Of a stretch of 64,000 nucleotides of DNA, positions 57,492 to 64,000 are shown piece by piece. The DNA lies in the NCBI RefSeq assembly GCF_013423485.1, contig NZ_JABFFR010000005.1, positions 248,001-312,000 of the forward strand. The letters are read 5' to 3'. The notes beneath the pieces were generated by a model. That model did not search any database and was not told the DNA's origin. It saw only the letters and a program-made list of their open reading frames with translations. The stretch is from Azospirillum oleiclasticum. GTDB lineage: Bacteria > Pseudomonadota > Alphaproteobacteria > Azospirillales > Azospirillaceae. The first letter of the stretch is position 1, and each line of letters starts with the position of its first letter. A program made the translations under genes and the position numbers.

Positions 57492-59099
57492 TCACATCCG
57501 GAAGACGCCGAAGGGCGTCGGTTCGATGGGGGCGTTCAGCGAGGCGGAGAGGCCGAGCCCCAGCGCCATGCGGGTGTCGGCCGGGTCGATGATGCCATCG
57601 TCCCACAGCCGGGCGGAGGCGTAATAGGGGTGCCCCTGCTCCTCGTACTGGCGGCGGATGGGGGCCTTGAACGCCTCCTCCTCCTCGGCCGGCCAGCTCT
57701 TCCCCTGTCCCTCCAGCGCGTCGCGGCGCACCTGCCCCAGCACGTTCGCCGCCTGCTCCCCGCCCATGACGGAGATGCGGGCGTTCGGCCACATCCACAG
57801 GAAGCGCGGGCTGTAGGCGCGCCCGCACATGCCGTAATTGCCGGCCCCGTAGCTGCCGCCGATGATCACGGTGAATTTCGGCACGCGGGCGCAGGCGACG
57901 GCGGTCACCAGCTTCGCCCCGTCCTTGGCGATGCCGCCCGCCTCGTATTTGCGGCCGACCATGAAGCCGGTGATGTTCTGCAGGAACACCAGCGGGATGC
58001 CGCGCTGGCAGCACAGTTCGATGAAATGCGCGCCCTTGAGCGCGGATTCACTGAACAGGATGCCGTTGTTGGCGATGATGCCCACCGGATAGCCGAAGAT
58101 GTGGGCGAAGCCGCAGATCAGCGTGGTGCCGTAGAGCGGCTTGAACTCGTCGAGCACGGAGCCGTCGACCACCCGCGCGATCACCTCGCGCACGTCGAAG
58201 GGGCGGCGCGGGTCGTCGGGGATGACGCCGTAGAGTTCCTTGGCGTCGTACAGCGGCTCCTGCGGCTCGCGCAGGTCGAGCCCGACGCGCTTGGAACGGT
58301 TGAGGTTCGACACCACCCGGCGCGCCATGGCCAGCGCGTGCGCGTCGTTCAGCGCGTAGTGGTCGGTCACGCCCGAGGTGCGGGAATGCACGTCCGCCCC
58401 GCCCAGATCCTCGGCCGACACCACCTCGCCCGTGGCCGCCTTCACCAGAGGCGGGCCGCCCAGGAAGATGGTGCCCTGGTTGCGCACGATGATCGCCTCG
58501 TCCGACATGGCGGGGACGTAGGCGCCGCCGGCGGTGCAGCTTCCCATCACCACCGCGATCTGCGGGATGTTGGCCGCCGACATGTTGGCCTGGTTGAAGA
58601 AGATGCGGCCGAAATGGTCGCGGTCGGGAAAGACCTCGTCCTGGTTGGGCAGGTTGGCGCCGCCCGAATCCACAAGATAGACGCAGGGCAGGTTGTTCTG
58701 TTGGGCGATCTCCTGCGCGCGCAGGTGCTTCTTGACGGTCAGGGGGAAGTAGGTGCCGCCCTTCACCGTGGCGTCGTTGGCGACGACCATGCATTCCTGG
58801 CCGGCGATGCTGCCGATGCCGGTGATGATGCCGGCCGCCGGGATGTCCTCCCCATAGACGCCGTGCGCGGCGAGCTGCGACAGCTCCAGAAAGGGCGAGC
58901 CCACATCGAGCAACTGGCGCACCCGTTCGCGCGGCAGCAGCTTGCCGCGGCCGAGGTGCTTGTCCCGCGCCTTCGCCCCGCCGCCCTGCTTCACCGCGGA
59001 CACCTTGGCGCGCAGGTCGGCGACCAGACCCGCCATCGCCTCCGCGTTCTGTTGGAACTCCGCCGAGCGCGGGCTGAGCGCACTCTTCCACACCGTCAT
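57492..59099 (-). CDS. mccB: Methylcrotonyl-CoA carboxylase carboxyltransferase subunit
   Basis: A 535-residue crotonase-fold carboxyltransferase: [79 protein letters not shown] and [20 protein letters not shown], which are strong signatures of MCC beta chains. A GGGGAGGA site precedes the ATG. First gene of the mccBA operon, divergent from a TetR-type regulator with a palindromic operator between them. Confidence 0.92.
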   Translation of the reverse strand: MTVWKSALSPRSAEFQQNAEAMAGLVADLRAKVSAVKQGGGAKARDKHLGRGKLLPRERVRQLLDVGSPFLELSQLAAHGVYGEDIPAAGIITGIGSIAGQECMVVANDATVKGGTYFPLTVKKHLRAQEIAQQNNLPCVYLVDSGGANLPNQDEVFPDRDHFGRIFFNQANMSAANIPQIAVVMGSCTAGGAYVPAMSDEAIIVRNQGTIFLGGPPLVKAATGEVVSAEDLGGADVHSRTSGVTDHYALNDAHALAMARRVVSNLNRSKRVGLDLREPQEPLYDAKELYGVIPDDPRRPFDVREVIARVVDGSVLDEFKPLYGTTLICGFAHIFGYPVGIIANNGILFSESALKGAHFIELCCQRGIPLVFLQNITGFMVGRKYEAGGIAKDGAKLVTAVACARVPKFTVIIGGSYGAGNYGMCGRAYSPRFLWMWPNARISVMGGEQAANVLGQVRRDALEGQGKSWPAEEEEAFKAPIRRQYEEQGHPYYASARLWDDGIIDPADTRMALGLGLSASLNAPIEPTPFGVFRM

Positions 59100-59131
59100 C
59101 GCGCGTGTCCTCCCCTGGACATTCCGATAAA

Positions 59132-59149
59132 AATGAACATACGTTTATT
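59132..59149. promoter_or_regulatory. Palindromic operator between mccB and the TetR gene
   Basis: AATGAACATACGTTTATT, 14 of 18 positions symmetrical, A/T-rich in a GC-rich setting, 33-50 bases before mccB. The AACnTAnGTT centre is typical of sites for TetR-type regulators of acyl-CoA metabolism. Likely bound by the divergent regulator and controlling both promoters. Confidence 0.55.
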
Positions 59150-59219
59150 TCGGTCGGGACGCAAGGGGGGGAATTGTTGTAGGATCGGCAGACGGGATGC
59201 AGCACAGGGGACGCGCGGG

Positions 59220-59819
59220 GTGCGGAAGGTCGGGTCGCATGGGCCGAGCACGATGGCCGCCATCCGGGAGGCGGGGCTGGCGCTGATCCACGCCCATGGC
59301 TACGAGGCGATGAGCCTGCGCGAGCTGGCGCGGGAGGTCGGGCTGACCGCCGGCGCGCTGTACAACCACATCGACAACAAGCAGACGCTGCTGTTCGACC
59401 TGATCGACGAGCATATGGATCAGGTGCTGGCCCATCTCGAGGAGGCGCTTGCCGTCGACGCCGACCCGCGCGGCCGGATGGCGGACTTCGTACGCTTCCA
59501 CCTGCTCTACCACATCGACCACCGGCTGGAGGTCTTCATCGGCCATTCCGAGCTGCGCAGCCTGACGCCGGAGAATCGCGACGTGATCCTGGCGAAGCGC
59601 CGGCTCTATGAGGACCGGGTGACGGCGGTGATCGAGGACGGTGTCCGCGGCGGCCTGTTCGCGGTGGCCGACTCCCGCGTCGCCGCCTATGGCATCCTCG
59701 CCATGCTGACCGGCGTGTGCACCTGGTTCGACCCGCGCGGGCGGCTGGACGCCGACGCGGTGATCCGGATCTACACGGACATGGTGCTGAAGGGGCTCGC
59801 CGCGCCGTCCCGGCCATGA
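59220..59819 (+). CDS. TetR-family regulator, probable mccBA repressor
   Basis: A 199-residue TetR protein: MAAIREAGLALIHAHG, recognition helices LRELAREVGLTAGALYNHID followed by NKQTLLFDLIDEHM, and an all-helical ligand domain. GTG at 59220 is preferred because AGGGGA lies nine bases upstream and the extra 11 residues (RKVGSHGPST) complete the usual first helix; ATG 59253 is the shorter option. It probably senses an acyl-CoA and acts at 59132-59149. Confidence 0.82.
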   Translation: MRKVGSHGPSTMAAIREAGLALIHAHGYEAMSLRELAREVGLTAGALYNHIDNKQTLLFDLIDEHMDQVLAHLEEALAVDADPRGRMADFVRFHLLYHIDHRLEVFIGHSELRSLTPENRDVILAKRRLYEDRVTAVIEDGVRGGLFAVADSRVAAYGILAMLTGVCTWFDPRGRLDADAVIRIYTDMVLKGLAAPSRP

Positions 59820-59917
59820 CCGGGCACGCTATGACGAGGGGTTGACCTTTCGGGGACTATCGCGGCCCGCGGCGCACCGGCACCTTCCGCACAAGGGATA
59901 TGCACGCGGGGGACACC

Positions 59918-61720
59918 ATGCGGGGGCTGAGGGGTGCGGCGGCGGTGGCGCTGCTGCTGGGGGCGGTGCCGGCCGCCGCGACCGAGTACGACCGCATCTT
60001 CAATTTCGGCGACAGCCTGTCGGACACCGGGCGGGTGTACGCGCTGACGCTCGGCCTGTTGCCGCAGAGCCCGCCCTATTACGCCGGGCGCTTCTCCAAC
60101 GGGCCGGTGTGGGCGGAGAGCCTGCCGGGGCTGGTCGGCACCGACGCGGGGGCCGGCATGAACTACGCCTTCGGCGGGGCGGAGACGGGGCTGGTCTCGC
60201 GCATCGGCGTGCCGGGGGTGCTGGGGCAGGTGACGGAGTTCGCGGTCACCACGCCGTCCGGACGCTCCTCGGCGCTCTACACCGTGTGGGGCGGCGGCAA
60301 CGACTACCGCAACGGGGTGGCGGCGGGCGCCGACCCGACTCCGCTGGTCGCCAGCACCGTGTCCAACCTGACGCGGTCGGTGGAGTCGCTGGCGGCGTTG
60401 GGCGGGCGCAACTTCCTGGTTCCCAACCTGCCCGACCTCGGCACCATCCCGGAGGCCGCCGGCTCGCCGCGCGCCTCGACCCTGACCGCGGCGACCGACG
60501 CGCACAACGCCCGGCTCGCCGCGGCCATGGCGGAGCTTGAACAGCGGCTGGGCGTGCAGATCGTGGTGGTGGACGTCAACGGCTTCTACCGCGCGGTGGC
60601 GGCCAACCCGGCGGCCTACGGCTTCACCAACACCGCCACCCCCTGCATCCTGAACAACGCCCCGACCGGCGCCTGCCCGACGGCGGAGGCCACCAACGCC
60701 AGCCTGTTCTGGGACGAGCAGCACCCGACCGCGGCGGCGCACGCGCTGCTGGCGCAGTTCGCGGCCGGCTCGCTGCTGGTGCTCAACGACGCGGCGGAGG
60801 AGGTGGCGGTGCAGCCGCACCTTGCCGTCCGGGCGGCGGAGAGCTGGCATCGCTCGGTGCTCGCCAACGCCGGGGGCGAGGCGGGGGAGGGAGGCCTGGG
60901 CGTCTTCCTGATCGGCGACGCGTCCTGGGCGCGCGACAGCGCCGACGACGGGCAGGCGGGTTTCCGCAGCAACACGCAGGTGGCCGGGGTGGGCGTGGAG
61001 CTGGCGGTCAGCGACATCGCCCGCGCCGGCCTGTCGCTGGGCTACGCCCGCGGCCATGCGGAGCTCGACGGCGACGCGGGTTCGGTGGATCTGCGCAGCG
61101 TCATCGTCGGCGCGCACGCGGTGGCTTTGTCACTGGGTTTCCATGTGGCGGCGGCCGGCAGCGTGTCCATCGACCGCTACGACGACATCGACCGCCGCAC
61201 CGGCTTCTCCCCCTTCCCGTACGCGTCGGCGGACACGGACGGGCGTACGGTCGCCATGTCGATGGAGGGCGGCTACACGGCGACGCTCGGGCCGCTGTCG
61301 CTCGGCCCCCGGCTCGGGCTGCGCCATGTCCGCGCGCGCGCCGAGGGCTACACGGAGACGGGCGCCGGGCCTCTGTCGCTGACCACCGAGACGCAGACGC
61401 TCCGCTCCACCGTCGGCAGCGTCGGGCTGGAGGCGTCCGGCCGTCTGGCGCTCGCCGGCTGGGCGGTCGAGCCCTCCGTGAGCGTGGCGTGGGAGCACGA
61501 GTTCGCCGACGACGACCGCACCGTCACCGTGCGCCTGCCCGGCGGGCGGGCCAACACCGCCCGGCCGGAATACGGCAACCGCAACGCGCTGGTGATGGGC
61601 GCGGGTCTTTCCGCGACGCTGGCGTCGGCCGTCACCGCCACCGTGGCGTACGAGGGCGAGTTCCAGGGGGCGGACGGGCACGAGCACGCCCTGTCGGCGC
61701 GGGTGCGGATCGGGTTCTGA
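59918..61720 (+). CDS. Autotransporter GDSL esterase (EstA-like)
   Basis: A 600-residue outer-membrane esterase: signal peptide to PAAA, GDSL hydrolase domain with nucleophile S33 in FNFGDSLSDTG, block III GGGNDYRNG and catalytic DEQHPT (near 269-274), then a C-terminal 12-stranded autotransporter barrel (about residues 330-600) ending in ARVRIGF with terminal phenylalanine. It would display an esterase on the cell surface, as EstA does for rhamnolipid handling and motility in Pseudomonas. ATG 59918 is chosen over 59900 because GGGGG is spaced five bases from it. Confidence 0.9.
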   Translation: MRGLRGAAAVALLLGAVPAAATEYDRIFNFGDSLSDTGRVYALTLGLLPQSPPYYAGRFSNGPVWAESLPGLVGTDAGAGMNYAFGGAETGLVSRIGVPGVLGQVTEFAVTTPSGRSSALYTVWGGGNDYRNGVAAGADPTPLVASTVSNLTRSVESLAALGGRNFLVPNLPDLGTIPEAAGSPRASTLTAATDAHNARLAAAMAELEQRLGVQIVVVDVNGFYRAVAANPAAYGFTNTATPCILNNAPTGACPTAEATNASLFWDEQHPTAAAHALLAQFAAGSLLVLNDAAEEVAVQPHLAVRAAESWHRSVLANAGGEAGEGGLGVFLIGDASWARDSADDGQAGFRSNTQVAGVGVELAVSDIARAGLSLGYARGHAELDGDAGSVDLRSVIVGAHAVALSLGFHVAAAGSVSIDRYDDIDRRTGFSPFPYASADTDGRTVAMSMEGGYTATLGPLSLGPRLGLRHVRARAEGYTETGAGPLSLTTETQTLRSTVGSVGLEASGRLALAGWAVEPSVSVAWEHEFADDDRTVTVRLPGGRANTARPEYGNRNALVMGAGLSATLASAVTATVAYEGEFQGADGHEHALSARVRIGF

Positions 61721-61736
61721 CGGGGGGCTGAAGCTC

Positions 61737-61794
61737 CCTCGCCCGCCTCCGGAGGGAGAGGGTATGCATGAGGTCCCGCCGGAGGCGGGCGAGG
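61737..61794. repeat. Palindromic repeat copy before the TAXI gene
   Basis: Perfect 16-base arms CCTCGCCCGCCTCCGG and CCGGAGGCGGGCGAGG around a 26-base loop. The arms match the outer hairpin of the 138-base elements, but the inner arms are missing, so this is a short derivative. It may end the esterase transcript. Confidence 0.75.
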
Positions 61795-61891
61795 ATGTCC
61801 ATCCGGTCTTACCATTCGACTTTCGGACCAAGCGGCGGCATGATCGGGTCCAGGTCCTATCGAATGTGTCACGAAAATTAAGGGGGGTGCG

Positions 61892-62878
61892 GTGAGTTTC
61901 ATCAGCAAGACGCGGCGGCTGGCGTTCGGGGCGGTGCTCGGGGCGGTCGCCATCGGGACGACCCTGGCCGTTGCACAGACCCCGGCCTTCTTCCGCATCG
62001 GCACCGGCGGCACGGCCGGCACCTATTATCCGGTGGGCGGGCTGATCGCCAACGCCATCTCCGGCACCGGCGGCGGCGTGCAGGGTCTGGTGGCGACGGC
62101 GGTCGCCTCCAACGGGTCGGTCGCCAACATCAACGCCATCAGCGGCGGCTCGTCGGAGTCGGGCTTCTCGCAGTCGGACGTGGCCTACTGGGCCTACACC
62201 GGCACCGGCCTGTTCGAGGGCAAGGGCAAGATCGAGCAGCTCCGCACCATCGCCACGCTGTACCCGGAGACGATCCACATCGTCGCCCGCAAGGACAGCG
62301 GGATCGCCTCGGTGAAGGACCTGAAGGGCAAGCGGGTGTCGATGGACGAGCCGGGCTCCGGCACGCTGGTCGATGCGCGGATCGTGCTGGGCGCCTTCGG
62401 CCTGACCGAGAAGGACGTGAAGGCGGAGTACCTGAAGCCCGGCCCGGCCGGCGACCGTCTGCGGGACGGCGCGCTCGACGCCTACTTCTTCGTCGGCGGC
62501 TACCCGACCGGCGCCATCTCCGAGCTGGCGACCTCCAGCGGCATCACGCTGGTGCCGATCACCGGGCCGGAAGCCGACAAGCTGCTGAAGGACTACCAGT
62601 TCTTCTCCAAGGACACGGTCCCGGCCGGCACCTACAAGGACGTGGCGGAGACGCAGACCATCTCCGTCAACGCCCAGTGGCTGACCAGCGCCAAGCAGCC
62701 GGACGATCTCGTCTACAACATCGTCAAGGCGCTGTGGAGCGAGCAGAGCCGCGCCGCGCTCGATTCGGGCCACGCCAAGGGCAAGCTGATCCGTCTGGAA
62801 ACGGCGACCAACGGTCTGGGCGTGCCGCTGCACCCGGGAGCGGAGAAGTTCTACAAGGAGAAGGGCCTGCTGAAGTAA
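61892..62878 (+). CDS. TAXI-family TRAP transporter receptor
   Basis: A 328-residue periplasmic receptor: signal peptide to VAQ, FFRIGTGGTAGTYYPVGGLI at the start of the mature protein, SGFSQSDVAYWAYTG, LKGKRVSMDEPGSGTLVDAR and ALDAYFFVGGYPTGAI, all TAXI hallmarks. TAXI receptors bind dicarboxylates or amino acids such as glutamate; the ligand here is unknown. GTG start with AAGGGGGG upstream. Followed by the fused permease gene. Confidence 0.92.
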   Translation: MSFISKTRRLAFGAVLGAVAIGTTLAVAQTPAFFRIGTGGTAGTYYPVGGLIANAISGTGGGVQGLVATAVASNGSVANINAISGGSSESGFSQSDVAYWAYTGTGLFEGKGKIEQLRTIATLYPETIHIVARKDSGIASVKDLKGKRVSMDEPGSGTLVDARIVLGAFGLTEKDVKAEYLKPGPAGDRLRDGALDAYFFVGGYPTGAISELATSSGITLVPITGPEADKLLKDYQFFSKDTVPAGTYKDVAETQTISVNAQWLTSAKQPDDLVYNIVKALWSEQSRAALDSGHAKGKLIRLETATNGLGVPLHPGAEKFYKEKGLLK

Positions 62879-62962
62879 GGCCCGCCGGGGCGGTCCCGCA
62901 GGGGGCCGCCCCGCTTCGTTGCGCATGACGGGAATGAGAACACCTGTTTCGATGGAGCCGCA

Positions 62963-64000
62963 ATGACCGGAGCGACGGGCGACCGGCCGACCTCCCCCAT
63001 GGAGCTGGACGAGGAGAAGGCGCGGGAGCTGGAAGAGAAGTTCGATTCCGAGATCCGCTTCCGGCCGCTGGCGCCCCTGGCCGGCACGCTGGTGGGCGGG
63101 TTGCTGATCGTGCTGTCGGTCTTCCACTACTACACCGCCGGCTTCGGTCTGCTGCCGGAGATGGAGCATCGCGGCATCCACCTGTCTTTCGTGCTGGGGC
63201 TGGTGTTCCTGGTCTTCCCATTCACCCGCAAGGGCTATGACCAGCCCACGCAAAGCACGCTGCTGCGCCCGTTGGGCATCGGGCTGGTGGACTGGGCGCT
63301 CGCCATCGGCGCCGTGGTGGCGGTGGCGCATGTGCCGCTGATCCCGCTGGACGATCTGGCCTTCCGCGTCGGCAACCCCAACCGCTGGGACGTGATCCTG
63401 GGGCTGGTGCTGATCGTCGTTCTGCTGGAGGCGACGCGGCGGTCGGTCGGCTGGCCGCTGCCGATCATCGCGCTGATCTTCATGGGCTACGCCCTGTGGG
63501 GGCCGTCGATGCCGGGCATCCTGGTGCATCCCGGCGCCAGCGTGCCGCAGCTCGTGGATCATCTCTACCTGACGACGCAGGGCATCTACGGCATCGCGCT
63601 CGGCGTGGTCGCCACCTACGTCTTCCATTTCGTGCTGTTCGGTGTGTTCGCCACGCGCATCGGGCTGGGCCAGCTCTTCCTGGATTGCGCGGCCTGGGTG
63701 GCCGGGCGCTACGCCGGCGGGCCGGCGAAGGTGTCGATCTTCGGCTCGGCGCTGTTCGGCATGATCTCCGGCTCCTCGGTCGCCAACACGGTCACGGTGG
63801 GCTCGCTGACCATCCCGGCGATGATCCGGCTGGGCTACAAGCGGCATTTCGCGGCGGCGGTCGAGTCGACCGCTTCCACCGGCGGGCAGATCACGCCGCC
63901 GATCATGGGGGCCGCGGCCTTCCTGATGATCGAGTTCCTGGGGCTGCCCTACACCACCATCATCCTGGCGGCCATCGTGCCGGCCTTCATGCATTTCTTC
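62963..64000 (+). CDS. Fused TRAP permease of the TAXI type (3' end outside the window)
   Basis: 346 residues are visible. After a hydrophilic, acidic N-terminus (residues 1-35, ELDEEKARELEEKFDSEI) come membrane helices of the small-permease-like part, then the start of the DctM-like part with FGSALFGMISGSSVANTVTV, YKRHFAAAVESTASTGGQIT and PPIMGAAAFLMIEFL. GGAG is spaced five bases from ATG. The frame is still open at the last base. Confidence 0.92.
   Translation, partial: MTGATGDRPTSPMELDEEKARELEEKFDSEIRFRPLAPLAGTLVGGLLIVLSVFHYYTAGFGLLPEMEHRGIHLSFVLGLVFLVFPFTRKGYDQPTQSTLLRPLGIGLVDWALAIGAVVAVAHVPLIPLDDLAFRVGNPNRWDVILGLVLIVVLLEATRRSVGWPLPIIALIFMGYALWGPSMPGILVHPGASVPQLVDHLYLTTQGIYGIALGVVATYVFHFVLFGVFATRIGLGQLFLDCAAWVAGRYAGGPAKVSIFGSALFGMISGSSVANTVTVGSLTIPAMIRLGYKRHFAAAVESTASTGGQITPPIMGAAAFLMIEFLGLPYTTIILAAIVPAFMHFF

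Overview
This window reads as chromosome or large replicon of a very GC-rich alphaproteobacterium, most likely Azospirillum or a close relative. That is inferred from base composition, gene families and arrangement, not from a marker gene: no rRNA or tRNA was seen. Nearly all genes are dense, intact and codon-matched. The clear exception is a low-GC patch at about 31.5-32.9 kb carrying a DUF2971 gene, which looks acquired. A family of GC-rich palindromic elements is scattered between genes, and one copy lies inside a reading frame.

Layout. 0-1.4 kb: the end of an amino-acid ABC ATPase gene, a GFA-type zinc protein and a ParDE toxin-antitoxin pair. 1.4-4.2 kb: serC-serA (serine synthesis). 4.3-6.0 kb: ccoG with a FixK/FNR-like box and a 34-residue membrane miniprotein. 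6.0-10.2 kb: a rhodanese-HlyD-FtsX-LolD-FNR operon on the minus strand. 10.4-12.8 kb: alr-dadA for D-alanine use. 13-15.8 kb: an exported chorismate mutase and transketolase. 15.9-24.6 kb: a hydrolase, then a quinate/shikimate catabolic operon (aroQ-type dehydratase, TRAP transporter, NAD-type quinate/shikimate dehydrogenase, dehydroshikimate dehydratase) divergent from an unusual two-DNA-binding-domain TetR regulator. 24.6-31.5 kb: an RTX protein with five 41-residue repeats, an agmatinase-family hydrolase, a LysR regulator, a GMC oxidoreductase and a CtpA-type protease.

33-50.4 kb is the most interesting region. It holds a MarR regulator, a 1168-residue GltD-PyrK-like flavoprotein, a molybdenum hydroxylase (FAD subunit plus fused FeS-Mo subunit), a 6-hydroxynicotinate reductase homologue, a UPF0280 (ApbE-like) protein, two tandem PF06684 proteins, a branched-chain-type ABC importer and an enamidase homologue. 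Together these match the first three steps of the reductive nicotinate pathway known from Eubacterium barkeri (hydroxylate, reduce the ring, open the enamide), with extra proteins of unknown role, in an apparently respiring alphaproteobacterium.

50.5-64 kb: two small hypothetical genes, a MauG/CcpA di-haem peroxidase, a DUF2087 protein, a DrrAB-type ABC exporter, methylcrotonyl-CoA carboxylase (both subunits) with a divergent TetR gene and a palindromic operator, an autotransporter GDSL esterase, and the start of a TAXI-TRAP importer that runs off the end of the window.
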